NCBI RefSeq assembly: GCF_033101155.1
Contig: NZ_JAWMPX010000001.1
Location: 425,582 to 489,581, forward strand
From: Tropicimonas sp033101155
GTDB lineage: Bacteria > Pseudomonadota > Alphaproteobacteria > Rhodobacterales > Rhodobacteraceae
Length of the DNA stretch: 64,000 nucleotides
Direction of reading: 5' to 3'
Shown: piece by piece, positions 9,501 through 17,967 of the stretch
How the letters are laid out: every line of letters begins with the position of its first letter
How positions within the stretch are numbered: the first letter of the stretch is position 1
Program-made: the position numbers and the translations under genes
Notes under the pieces: generated by a model
Database searches by the model: none
Seen by the model: only the letters and a program-made list of their open reading frames with translations
Told to the model about the DNA's origin: nothing

Positions 9501-10823
9501 ATGCAGATCGCCATCATGGACGAGCATGGTGTGGAGCGTGGCAACTTCAAGATCAGCTACGGCTCGAAGATCTTCGTCAAGGACGGTCAGCAGATCGCCC
9601 GTCGCGAGAAGCTCTTCGAATGGGACCCATACACCCAGCCGATCATCGCCGAGAAGGCCGGTACCGCGAAGTTCGTCGACCTTATCTCGGGCATCTCGGT
9701 GCGCGAAGATACGGACGATGCGACCGGCATGACGCAGAAGATCGTGTCCGACTGGCGTTCCGCGCCCAAGGGCAACGAGCTCAAGCCGGAAGTCCTGATC
9801 CTCGACCCGGAAACGGGCGAGGCGGTCCGCAACGATCTCGGCAACCCCGTGACCTACCAGATGTCGGTGGATGCGGTCCTCTCGATCGAGGAAGGCTCCG
9901 AGGTCAAGGCCGGTGACGTGGTCGCGCGTATTCCGCGGGAAGGCGCGAAGACGAAGGACATCACCGGTGGTCTGCCGCGTGTGGCCGAACTCTTCGAGGC
10001 GCGTCGTCCCAAGGATCACGCGATCATCGCCGAGGCCGATGGCTATGTGAAATTCGGACGCGACTACAAGAACAAGCGTCGGATTGCGGTCGTTCCTGCC
10101 GAAGAAGGGCTGGAGCCGGTCGAATACATGGTGCCGAAGGGCAAGCACATCCCGGTGCAGGAAGGCGACTTCATCCAGAAGGGCGACTACATCATGGACG
10201 GCAACCCGGCGCCGCATGACATCCTGTCGATCATGGGTGTCGAAGCGCTGGCTGACTACATGATCAACGAGGTGCAGGAGGTCTATCGTCTGCAGGGCGT
10301 GAAGATCAACGACAAGCATATCGAGGTGATCGTTCGCCAGATGCTGCAGAAGTGGGAGATCCAGGATTCCGGGGAAACCACGCTGCTCAAGGGCGAGAAC
10401 GTGGACAAGGCCGAGTTCGACGAGGCCAATGCCAAGGCGCTCAAGGACGGCCGCCGCCCGGCCCAGGGCGAACCGATCCTGCTCGGCATCACCAAGGCGA
10501 GCTTGCAGACCCGGTCCTTCATCTCGGCGGCCTCCTTCCAGGAGACCACCCGCGTGCTCACCGAGGCCTCGGTCCAGGGCAAGCGCGACAAGCTGGTCGG
10601 TCTCAAGGAGAACGTCATCGTCGGCCGCCTTATCCCGGCGGGCACCGGTGGCGCGACCCAGCGGGTCCGCAAGATCGCTACGGATCGCGATCAGAAGGTG
10701 ATCGACGAGCGCCAGGCCGAGGCGGAAGCCGCGGCGGCGCTGGCAGCCCCGGTCGAGGATGTCGTTGGCGGAAGCGCCGAGGATATCTTCATCGTGGACA
10801 CGGCGGAGAGCCGCGACCTCTGA
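6576..10823 (+). CDS. rpoC: DNA-directed RNA polymerase subunit beta'
   Basis: A 1415-residue beta' subunit. The ATG at 6576 ([13 protein letters not shown]) lies 7 nt after an AAGGA ribosome site; a TTG two codons earlier is a less likely start. The catalytic Mg2+-binding NADFDGDQM motif is at residues 461-469 (D463, D465, D467). The N-terminal zinc-binding cysteines ([20 protein letters not shown]) and the second zinc cluster ([13 protein letters not shown]) are intact. It forms the active-site cleft with RpoB. A strong terminator follows at 10849. Confidence 0.99.
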   Translation: [1415 protein letters not shown]

Positions 10824-10848
10824 GCCCGGACAGACGATTGAAAACAGG

Positions 10849-10884
10849 ACGCCCCGCCGGTTTGGTGGGGCGTTTTGCTTTTTG
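10849..10884 (+). terminator. Rho-independent terminator after rpoC
   Basis: A 10-bp stem, 10849-10858 (ACGCCCCGCC) with 10864-10873 (one G-U pair), 5-nt loop, then a T-rich tract TTTTGCTTTTT. It lies 25 bp after the rpoC stop and ends the rplJL-rpoBC transcription unit. Confidence 0.9.
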
Positions 10885-10983
10885 AAGACCGCGAGAGGCC
10901 AGCTCGCATTGCGGTCTCCTCCCGCGCGGTTACGATGGACCAGGGCCGGCCTGACCGCGCCCGGAACGAAGTCGGACGGATCG

Positions 10984-11979
10984 ATGCTGAAGGATCTCAA
11001 TTTCAACGGGTTGCGCCATTTCGAGGCGGTCGTGCGGCTTGGGCGCGTCTCCAAGGCCGCCGATGAGCTCCGCGTGACCACGTCGGCCGTGAGCCAGCAG
11101 ATCCGCCTGCTCGAACAGCAGCTCGGCGTCCTCCTGTTCCGCCGTCACAATCGCCGACTGATCCCGACGGAAGAAGGCGCGCGGCTCTACACCGCGACAT
11201 CGCAGGCGTTCAAGTTGATGTCCGATGTGCATTCCGCCATCGTTCGTCAGCCACATGGGCGGGAATTTGTCCTGCGGGCGAGTCCGTCCTTCGGGGTCCG
11301 TTGGCTGGGTCCACGGATCAAGTCGTTTCTCGACCAGCATCCCGACTGGTCCGTCCGGGTTGACGCAACGCCGGAGGTCTCCGATTTCGGAACCGAGAAT
11401 GTGGATCTCGACCTGCGTTATGGCAACGGAGCCCTGTCCGAATTGCACGAAACCCCGGTGATGCAGGATTTCGTGCTGCCCATGTGTTCGCCCGAGCTGC
11501 TGGAGACGCTTCGCAAGACAAGCGACGACACGTTGGAGCAGCTTCGCGAGGCCCAGCTGATCGACTCCGCCATGGCCCATTACCGCTGGGACCTCTGGCT
11601 GAATCGCTATGCCGGACGGTCGATGTCGATCCCGTCCGTCTATTCACTGCGCTTTGACCGTTCCTCGATGGCGATCCAGCTTGCCGTCGATGGCGCCGGC
11701 GTCACGTTGGAGAGCGCCGTGCTGGCCTGGCGCGAGTTGGAAGCCGGCCGGCTGGTTCCACTTTCGCCGAAGATCGATGTCATCGCCTACCCGGCCTATC
11801 GCGTGGTCTGCCCGCCGCGACACACCAATCGTCGTATCGTGCGGCGTTTCACCGACTGGGTGGTGCAGGAGGGCGCGAAGCACGAGGCTGAGCTGCGCAC
11901 CTTCCTTGAGGCGAAGGGGTGTCGCGTGGTGCAGGAAGAGGGGCCGACCCCGGGTGATGTGGGGTCCGAGCGCTCCTGA
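10984..11979 (+). CDS. LysR-type transcriptional regulator (GcvA-like)
   Basis: A 331-residue LTTR. The start at ATG 10984 (MLKDLNFNGLRHFEAVV) gives the usual LysR N-terminus; the frame is open upstream into the rpoC end but that part is not LysR-like. The winged HTH covers about residues 8-65 (SKAADELRVTTSAVSQQIRL), followed by a linker helix and a periplasmic-binding-like effector domain in the GcvA/AmpR group. It is convergent with the SDR/transketolase genes on the other strand, so it may control them; there is no direct evidence in the sequence. Confidence 0.85.
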   Translation: MLKDLNFNGLRHFEAVVRLGRVSKAADELRVTTSAVSQQIRLLEQQLGVLLFRRHNRRLIPTEEGARLYTATSQAFKLMSDVHSAIVRQPHGREFVLRASPSFGVRWLGPRIKSFLDQHPDWSVRVDATPEVSDFGTENVDLDLRYGNGALSELHETPVMQDFVLPMCSPELLETLRKTSDDTLEQLREAQLIDSAMAHYRWDLWLNRYAGRSMSIPSVYSLRFDRSSMAIQLAVDGAGVTLESAVLAWRELEAGRLVPLSPKIDVIAYPAYRVVCPPRHTNRRIVRRFTDWVVQEGAKHEAELRTFLEAKGCRVVQEEGPTPGDVGSERS

Positions 11980-11992
11980 CAGGCCGCGCGCC

Positions 11993-12745
11993 TCAGTGGA
12001 TCAGTGAGCCACCATTCACATCGACCTCGGTCCCGGTGCAATAGGCCGACAGCTCCGAGGCAAGAAAGAGCGCGCAGCCCGCGACATCGCGTGCTTCGCC
12101 GGCGCGGCCCATAGGGATGCCGGCCAGAACCTGCGCCTTCATCTCGGGCGTCAGCTTGCCCTGGGTGATGTCGGTGGCGATGAAGCCCGGGCAGATGGCG
12201 TTGACACGGACATTGTCTGGCGCCAGTTCGCGGGCGCTGGCTTTGGTCAGGCCCAGAATGCCGGCTTTGGCCGCCGAGTAATGCGGACCGCCGAAAATGC
12301 CGCCGCCGCGCTGCGCCGAAACCGAGGAGAGGTTGATGATCGAGCCGGACTTGCGCGCCCGCATATGCGGTACCACGGCCTGGCTGCAATAAAGCGTGCC
12401 GCGCAGGCTGACATCGGTCACTGCCTCGTAATTCTCCGGTTCGATTTCGAGGAATTTCAGCGGCTGGGTGATCCCGGCATTGTTCACAAGAATGTCGATC
12501 TGACCCCATTTCGCAATGAGCGTGTCCATGACCGCCTGCACCTGCGCCTTGTCGCACACATTGCATTCCAGGCCGACATGACCCGCCCCGAGATCCGCCG
12601 CGGCGGCCTGAGATTGCGCGGCGTCGAGATCGAGGATCGCAACCGTCGCGCCATGCTCGACAAAGAGCTTCGCGGTGGCCTTGCCCAGCCCGCGCGGGGA
12701 GGCGGCGCCGGTGATGACGGCGAATTTGCCTTCAAGTAGTCCCAT
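11993..12745 (-). CDS. Short-chain dehydrogenase/reductase (SDR)
   Basis: A 250-residue classical SDR. Visible are the nucleotide-binding TGxxxxxGLG motif (TGAASPRGLG, residues 12-21), NNAG, the catalytic Ser region (INLSSVS) and the YSAAK active site, ending in a 3-oxoacyl-reductase-like C-terminus. The ribosome site CGGAGAAG precedes ATG 12745. It probably interconverts a secondary alcohol and a ketone of a sugar or polyol with NAD(P). It lies 30 bp downstream of the split transketolase in the same direction, so a common substrate pathway is likely. Specificity cannot be read from sequence. Confidence 0.85.
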   Translation of the reverse strand: MGLLEGKFAVITGAASPRGLGKATAKLFVEHGATVAILDLDAAQSQAAAADLGAGHVGLECNVCDKAQVQAVMDTLIAKWGQIDILVNNAGITQPLKFLEIEPENYEAVTDVSLRGTLYCSQAVVPHMRARKSGSIINLSSVSAQRGGGIFGGPHYSAAKAGILGLTKASARELAPDNVRVNAICPGFIATDITQGKLTPEMKAQVLAGIPMGRAGEARDVAGCALFLASELSAYCTGTEVDVNGGSLIH

Positions 12746-12775
12746 GTTTCTTCTCCGTTCCTGTTCTGTCGGCGG

Positions 12776-13804
12776 TCAGAGCCAGCCCTTGATCTGCTCC
12801 GCCACGGCGCGGCGGGAAATTCCGTACATGTCGTGCAGCGTCGGCAGCGCGCCGGCGTCGAGGAAGGCGTCCGGCAGGCCGATCTGGCGGAAGACCGGGG
12901 TCACGCCTGCCGTCAGCAATGTCGTGGCCACAGCCTCGCCCAGCCCGCCGAGCTTGGTGTGGTTCTCCGCCACGACCGTCAGCCGCCCTTTTCCGGCCTC
13001 GGAGAGGATGGTCTTGGTGTCGAGCGGCTTGATCGTCGGACAGTGCAGCACGGCGACATTAATCCCGTCGGCGGCGAGATCCTCGGCAGCGTCCAGCGCC
13101 CGCATGGTCATGATGCCGGAGGAGATTACCAGCACGTCCTTGCCCTCGTGGATCAACTGCGCGCGGCCGAGCTTGAACTGGTAGTCCGGCTTGTGCTTCT
13201 GAAGCACATTGGCGACCTGTCCGCGCAGCAGGCGGGCATAGGTCGGGCCCTTCCACGCCACGAGTTCGGGCACCATCTGCGCCACGTCCGTCGCGTCGCA
13301 CGGGTCGATGATCGCAATGTCCGGCAGGCCACGAAAGATGGCGATATCCTCGGTTGCCTGATGGCTCGGCCCGTAGCCGGAGGTCAGACCGGGCAGGGCG
13401 CAGCATATCTTCACCGGCAGCCCTTCCTCGGCGATGGCCTGGGAGACGAAATCATAGGCCCGACGCGCGGCGAAGACGGCATAGGTCGTGGCGAAGGGGA
13501 TGAACCCCTCATGCGCGAGGCCCGCCGCCGTCCCCATCAGGAGCTGTTCGGCCATGCCGACCTGATAGAACCGATCCGGGTTGGCCTGCGCGAAGACATG
13601 CAGGTCGGTATATTTCGACAGATCCGCCGAGAGGCCGACGATCCGGTCGTCCCGTTCCGCCAGCGCGTTGAGCGCATGGCCGAAAGGCGCGGCGACGGTG
13701 TCGTAGCCTTCCGCTTCCAGCGAGGCGATCATGGCGGAGGTGGCCTGTTTGCCCTCGGGCAGTTTGCGCGGCTCGTATTTGCGGGCGCGGGTTGCAGCAC
13801 TCAT
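12776..13804 (-). CDS. Transketolase C-terminal (pyrimidine-binding) subunit
   Basis: A 342-residue protein corresponding to the second half of transketolase: a pyrimidine-binding domain (start KQATSAMIASLEAEG, with the conserved GMAEQLLMGTAAGLA segment carrying the Glu that activates TPP) and a C-terminal domain. ATG 13804 overlaps the stop of the N-terminal subunit (ATGA), so the two are translationally coupled and should form a heteromer. Split transketolases of this kind are known for apulose-4-phosphate (AptAB) and for sulfo-sugars (SqwGH) as well as uncharacterised sugars; which applies here is unknown. Confidence 0.85.
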   Translation of the reverse strand: MSAATRARKYEPRKLPEGKQATSAMIASLEAEGYDTVAAPFGHALNALAERDDRIVGLSADLSKYTDLHVFAQANPDRFYQVGMAEQLLMGTAAGLAHEGFIPFATTYAVFAARRAYDFVSQAIAEEGLPVKICCALPGLTSGYGPSHQATEDIAIFRGLPDIAIIDPCDATDVAQMVPELVAWKGPTYARLLRGQVANVLQKHKPDYQFKLGRAQLIHEGKDVLVISSGIMTMRALDAAEDLAADGINVAVLHCPTIKPLDTKTILSEAGKGRLTVVAENHTKLGGLGEAVATTLLTAGVTPVFRQIGLPDAFLDAGALPTLHDMYGISRRAVAEQIKGWL

Positions 13805-14655
13805 TTCGGGGCCTCCTCGTCCAGCGCGTCCAGTGCCTTCTGCCACTCATCCGGCTCGACCCGGACGAAATGGGCCATCTCGCGCGCCTCAAGGAACGGC
13901 ACGCCCTTGCACATCTTCGTGTCGCAGATGATCACGCGCGGCTCCGGCCCGTCATGGGCGCGGGCGGCGTCGAAGGCGGCGACCAGCGCGTCGATATCGT
14001 TGCCGTCGACCCGCTGCACGAACCAGCCGAAGGCGGCGAATTTTGCGTCCACTGGCTCGGCCGAGAGCATGCCGGTCGAGGCGCCATCGGCCTGCTGGTT
14101 GTTGAAATCGACAAGGCAGATCAGGTTGTCGAGCTTGTGATGCGCAGCCCCCATCGCCGCTTCCCAGGTCGATCCCTCGCCCAGCTCGCCATCCGACATC
14201 AGGTTGAAAACCAGCGCGCCGCTCTTCTTGCGCTTCAGTCCGAGTGCGCGGCCCACGGCGACCGAGAGCCCAAGCCCGAGCGAGCCGCCGCTCATCTCCA
14301 TGCCGGGCGTGTAGGAGGCCATGCCGGACATCGGCATCCGGGAATCGTCCATCCCGTAGGTGCCAAGCTCCTCCTCGGGCAGGATGCCGGCCTCCATCAG
14401 GGCGGCATAGAAGGCGATGGCGTAATGCCCGATCGAGAGCAGGACCCTGTCCCGCCCTTCCCATTCCGGATCTTCGGAGCGGTACTCCACCGCGTGAAAG
14501 AAGGAGACGGCGAGCAGATCGGCGACGCCGAGCGCCTGTCCTACATAGCCCTGGCCCTGAACTTCGCCCATCTGGATGGCCTTGCGACGGATATTGTAGG
14601 CGCGCCGCGCCAAGGAGACATTCGACCGTTTGTCGGTCGAAGTTTGCCCGTTCAT
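13801..14655 (-). CDS. Transketolase N-terminal (TPP pyrophosphate-binding) subunit
   Basis: A 284-residue partner of the gene at 12776. ATG 14655 (MNGQTSTDKRSNV) has a GGGAGG ribosome site just upstream; the open frame before it lies in the promoter region. It has the GHYAIAFYAALMEAG segment and the TPP/Mg2+ motif SDGELGEGSTWEAA followed by DFNNQQ; the usual GDG reads SDG. It transfers two-carbon ketol units together with the C-terminal subunit. First gene of the minus-strand unit, divergent from the TIM-barrel gene at 14895. Confidence 0.85.
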   Translation of the reverse strand: MNGQTSTDKRSNVSLARRAYNIRRKAIQMGEVQGQGYVGQALGVADLLAVSFFHAVEYRSEDPEWEGRDRVLLSIGHYAIAFYAALMEAGILPEEELGTYGMDDSRMPMSGMASYTPGMEMSGGSLGLGLSVAVGRALGLKRKKSGALVFNLMSDGELGEGSTWEAAMGAAHHKLDNLICLVDFNNQQADGASTGMLSAEPVDAKFAAFGWFVQRVDGNDIDALVAAFDAARAHDGPEPRVIICDTKMCKGVPFLEAREMAHFVRVEPDEWQKALDALDEEAPK

Positions 14656-14725
14656 GGTTCCTCCCTTCGGACGCGCCGGTTCGCGTCCAGTGGAGCTGAG
14701 AGTGAGCCAAGCCGGAGCAAAACGA

Positions 14726-14770
14726 TACAAACAAAAATTACAAACTTGCGTAGTATTGCTAAATATTACT
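14726..14770. promoter_or_regulatory. Divergent control region with direct repeat TACAAAC
   Basis: The AT-rich core of the 239-bp gap between the split transketolase and the TIM-barrel gene. It contains a perfect direct repeat TACAAAC at 14726-14732 and 14739-14745 (13 bp apart), then an imperfect palindrome AGTAT...TTACT at 14752-14770. It is likely the regulator/promoter site for both directions; no particular regulator can be named. Confidence 0.4.
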
Positions 14771-14894
14771 GTGGCGCGGATTGTGATGGGTAATAGGAGA
14801 ACCCGTCTGGAGATCTGGCCGGGCCTTGGCGGATGTGGACGGCTTTCAAAGCCGGAGGCACCCATCGCCAGAGGGTATTCTTGGAGGATTCATC

Positions 14895-15710
14895 ATGCGC
14901 CTTGGTCTTGGAAGCTATGCCTATCGCTGGAATATCGGGATCAAGGACCAGGTTCCGGCGATCCCGATGACGCCTTTCGACGTGCTCGAGGCCGCCGAAC
15001 GGATGGGGTTGGATCTTGTGCAATATGCCGACAACATGCCGCTGGAGGCGCTCTCGGCCGAGGAACTGGAGCGGCTTGCCGCACTTGCGCGCGAGAAGGG
15101 CATTACGCTCGAAGTCGGCACCCAATGTTTCGACGCCAAGCAGGTCGCGGAATATATCGGCATCTGCAAGGTGATCTCTTCGAAGATCCTGCGCGTGGCG
15201 CTCGATGCCGAGGATGCCCTCGTGCCCGTGACCGAGCTGGCCGAACAGCTCCGCCCGCTGGTCGAGGAGGCGAAGGCCGCCGGCATCCGGATCGCCATCG
15301 AGAACCATTTCAACTACCCGTCCCCGCGCATGGTGGAGCTGCTGGAAGCGGTGAATGATCCCGCGCTTGGCGTCTGCCTCGACGTGGCCAACTCGATCTG
15401 CGCTGGCGAATGGCCGGAAGAGACGATCACCATGCTCGCGCCATGGACGATCAACCTGCATCTGAAGGATTTCGAGATCACGCCGGACCCCTATGGCGTC
15501 GGCTTCCGCATTCACGGCGTGCCGCTTGGCGAAGGCCGGGCCAACATCCCCTGGATCCTCGACCAGCTTGCCCATTGCGACGCGGATATGAGCGTGATCG
15601 TCGAGCACTGGCTGCCGCTTGGCGCCTCGCTCGATGACGCCATGGCGCAGGAACAGCCCTGGCTCGACCGCACTGTCGCGGCCGGACGCAAGTTCATCGA
15701 GGGGCGGTAG
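14895..15710 (+). CDS. Sugar phosphate isomerase/epimerase-family TIM-barrel enzyme
   Basis: A 271-residue AP-endonuclease-2-like TIM barrel; ATG 14895 follows a TTGGAGG ribosome site. The family signature is seen in GSYAYRWNIG (N-terminus), the metal-ligand regions AIENHFNYPS, CLDVANSICAGEWPEE and NLHLKDFE, and the C-terminal VIVEHWLPL. Members act as ketose epimerases, inosose dehydratases or, in apiose catabolism, 3-oxo-isoapionate decarboxylase (OiaC). The last is tempting because a split transketolase is next door, but no apiose-specific kinase or dehydrogenase is visible. Its end is 10 bp from the convergent SIS gene. Confidence 0.8.
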   Translation: MRLGLGSYAYRWNIGIKDQVPAIPMTPFDVLEAAERMGLDLVQYADNMPLEALSAEELERLAALAREKGITLEVGTQCFDAKQVAEYIGICKVISSKILRVALDAEDALVPVTELAEQLRPLVEEAKAAGIRIAIENHFNYPSPRMVELLEAVNDPALGVCLDVANSICAGEWPEETITMLAPWTINLHLKDFEITPDPYGVGFRIHGVPLGEGRANIPWILDQLAHCDADMSVIVEHWLPLGASLDDAMAQEQPWLDRTVAAGRKFIEGR

Positions 15711-15719
15711 CGCGCCGTT

Positions 15720-16751
15720 TCAGACCGTTTCGGTCACCTTGAGCAGGTTGCGCGGGGTGTCGGGGTCGATGCCCCGGCTGCCGGCCAACCGCTCGACCAT
15801 CGAATAGAAGGATGCGATCAGGCAGAGCGCATCGGTCAGCGGGTGGTCTGTGTCGACATGGGCGACGGAGTGGGCCTGTGCGACCTTGGACGTGGTGGCG
15901 AAGACGCGCCCGCCCATGGCGGCGATGCGGTCGGCGACCTCCGCCAGCCTGGTCTCGGCGGCATCCCCGGCGGCGAAGGCGAGCACCGGGAAGCCCTCCT
16001 GCACAACGGCAACCGGGCCATGCAGCACCTCGGCCGAGGAATAGCTCTCGGCATGCAGGAAGCAGGTTTCCTTGAACTTCAGCGCAGCCTCGTTGGAGAT
16101 CGCGAAGCAATGGCCGCGCCCCAGCGTGAACATCGAGCTCGCGTCCGAAACCCCGTCGCGGATCTCAGGCCAGTCGATCGCGACCGCTTGTTCGAGCGCC
16201 TGCGGCAGCCGTGCGAGGGTTGCTTTTAGTGCATCGTCGCCCTTCCACTCCGCGACCAGCATCAGGCTGGCAACCAGCGAGTTGCAGAAGGACTTCGTTG
16301 CGGCAACAGCCAGCTCCGGCCCGGCGCGCATGTCGAGCGACAGGTCGGCGGCGGCGGCCAGCGGCGAGTTTGCGCTGTTGGTCAGGGACACGGTCAGCGC
16401 CGCCCCGGCGCGGGCCGCTTCCGTCATCTGCACGATGTCCGGGCTTTGTCCGGATTGCGAGATCGAGAGGCTCGCGGCGCCGTCCAGCCGCAGCGGTGTG
16501 TGATAGATCGAGGCGATGGAGGGGCCGAGCGAGGCGACAGGCAAGCCGAGGACTGTCTCGGCTGCGTATTTCAGGAAGGTGCAGGCGTGATCCGAGGTGC
16601 CGCGCGCGACGGTCACGATCAACGACGGGTCGCGCTCGCGCAGTTGCGCGGCCACCCGCGCGACATCCGCGGCACCTTCCGTCAGCAACCGCTCGGCGGC
16701 AGCAGGTATTTCGTCGATCTCCAGACGCATCCGGGTCGTTCGATCAGTCAT
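15720..16751 (-). CDS. SIS-domain amino-sugar-phosphate deaminase (GlmS/NagB-II-like)
   Basis: A 343-residue protein made of two SIS domains, equal to the isomerase half of GlmS without the glutaminase domain. Visible are VARGTSDHA, SISQSGQSPD, AATKSFCNS, GRGHCFAISNEAALKFKE and AESYSSAEVLHGP, the last two forming the sugar-phosphate site. Such stand-alone proteins (NagB-II) convert glucosamine-6-phosphate to fructose-6-phosphate and ammonia. It is last in the minus arm of the amino-sugar locus, 41 bp after the ABC ATPase, which supports a catabolic role. Confidence 0.85.
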   Translation of the reverse strand: MTDRTTRMRLEIDEIPAAAERLLTEGAADVARVAAQLRERDPSLIVTVARGTSDHACTFLKYAAETVLGLPVASLGPSIASIYHTPLRLDGAASLSISQSGQSPDIVQMTEAARAGAALTVSLTNSANSPLAAAADLSLDMRAGPELAVAATKSFCNSLVASLMLVAEWKGDDALKATLARLPQALEQAVAIDWPEIRDGVSDASSMFTLGRGHCFAISNEAALKFKETCFLHAESYSSAEVLHGPVAVVQEGFPVLAFAAGDAAETRLAEVADRIAAMGGRVFATTSKVAQAHSVAHVDTDHPLTDALCLIASFYSMVERLAGSRGIDPDTPRNLLKVTETV

Positions 16752-16792
16752 TGGTCAGCTCCCTTGGGGCTGGTCGTGATGTGAAACGCGCA

Positions 16793-17905
16793 TTAGTCGG
16801 GCAGCGAAAGCTCGTCGAGATTGACCCGCCGCTCAAGCGCGCTGCCATCAGACAGGAAGAGATGCGCCCGGCTGCCGTCGAAACCGATCTCTGCGGCGGT
16901 TCCGACCGCGATCGGCACAGCACCGTCGACCTGGGCACAGATCGGCTGGCCATTGGAGGCGTGGCCGTGGATCACGCTGTGATTGCCAAGACGCTCGACC
17001 ACTTCCGGCATCATCTCAAGCCGCGCCTCGCCGCCGCCGACGCAGAGGTCGTCAGGCCGGATGCCCAACACCATGGCATCGCCTTCAGAAACCGTGCCAT
17101 CTGCCTGCACGGTGACCTCGGCCCCCGTCGCAAGCTTGACCCGGACGCCGTCAGGACCGCTTCCCAGGCAGGTCGCGTCGAGGAAATTCATATTCGGGTT
17201 GCCGATGAATCCGGCAACGAAGCGGTTGACCGGCTTGTGGAAAAGCTCCAGCGGCGAGCCAACTTGCTCGATCTGTCCGTCTTGCAGCACCACGATCTTG
17301 GTCGCCATGGTCATGGCTTCGACCTGATCATGGGTGACATAGATCATCGTGTTGCCGAGCGAATTGTGCAGCAGCGATAGCTCCACCCGCATCTCCGCGC
17401 GCAGTGCTGCGTCGAGGTTGGACAGCGGTTCGTCGAAGAGGAAGACCGAGGGCTCGCGCACGATGGCCCGACCGATGGCGACCCGTTGGCGTTGGCCGCC
17501 CGAGAGCGCGCCGGGGCGGTGCGTCAGCCGGTCTTCCAGCTTGAGGATTGCGGCGGCCTTGCCGACCCGCTCCTTGACCTCCGCTTCCGGCGCCTTGGAG
17601 ACGCGCAGCGGGAAGGCGATATTCTCGAATACGCTCATATGCGGGTAGAGCGCGTAGGACTGGAACACCATGGCGATGCCGCGCTTGACGGGGGCGAGGT
17701 CGTTGACCACCTCGCCGTCGATCGAGATCGTCCCGGAGGTAATTTCCTCCAGCCCCGCGATCATCCGCAGGATCGTCGATTTGCCACAACCCGAGGGGCC
17801 GACAAAGACGATGAATTCCCCATCCTCGATGGTCAGATCGGTCGATTTGATCACCTCGGCGGTGCCGAAATTCTTGGTAACGCCGGTGAGTGTGAGATGT
17901 CCCAT
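16793..17905 (-). CDS. Sugar ABC transporter ATPase (MalK/UgpC type)
   Basis: A 370-residue CUT1-type ATPase. Walker A GPSGCGKST (about 36-44), the Q-loop in VFQSYALYPHMSV, signature LSGGQRQRVAIGRA, Walker B VFLFDEPLSNLD, H-loop YVTHDQVEAMT, and a C-terminal TOBE/OB regulatory domain (about 240-370) typical of MalK/UgpC. It energises the permease pair encoded upstream in the same operon; the probable substrates are GlcNAc/GalNAc oligosaccharides given the neighbouring enzymes. Ribosome site GGAG before ATG 17905. Confidence 0.95.
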   Translation of the reverse strand: MGHLTLTGVTKNFGTAEVIKSTDLTIEDGEFIVFVGPSGCGKSTILRMIAGLEEITSGTISIDGEVVNDLAPVKRGIAMVFQSYALYPHMSVFENIAFPLRVSKAPEAEVKERVGKAAAILKLEDRLTHRPGALSGGQRQRVAIGRAIVREPSVFLFDEPLSNLDAALRAEMRVELSLLHNSLGNTMIYVTHDQVEAMTMATKIVVLQDGQIEQVGSPLELFHKPVNRFVAGFIGNPNMNFLDATCLGSGPDGVRVKLATGAEVTVQADGTVSEGDAMVLGIRPDDLCVGGGEARLEMMPEVVERLGNHSVIHGHASNGQPICAQVDGAVPIAVGTAAEIGFDGSRAHLFLSDGSALERRVNLDELSLPD

Positions 17906-17967
17906 ATCCGCTCCTGAAAGGCGAAAGGGGGCGGCGCGCGGATCGCGCCGCCCCGGAAGATGGAGGA

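Noticed and set aside
6465..11081. Very long open frame on the minus strand opposite rpoC
   Set aside because: Same antisense effect opposite rpoC; it crosses the terminator and both gene ends and has no ribosome site or family features.
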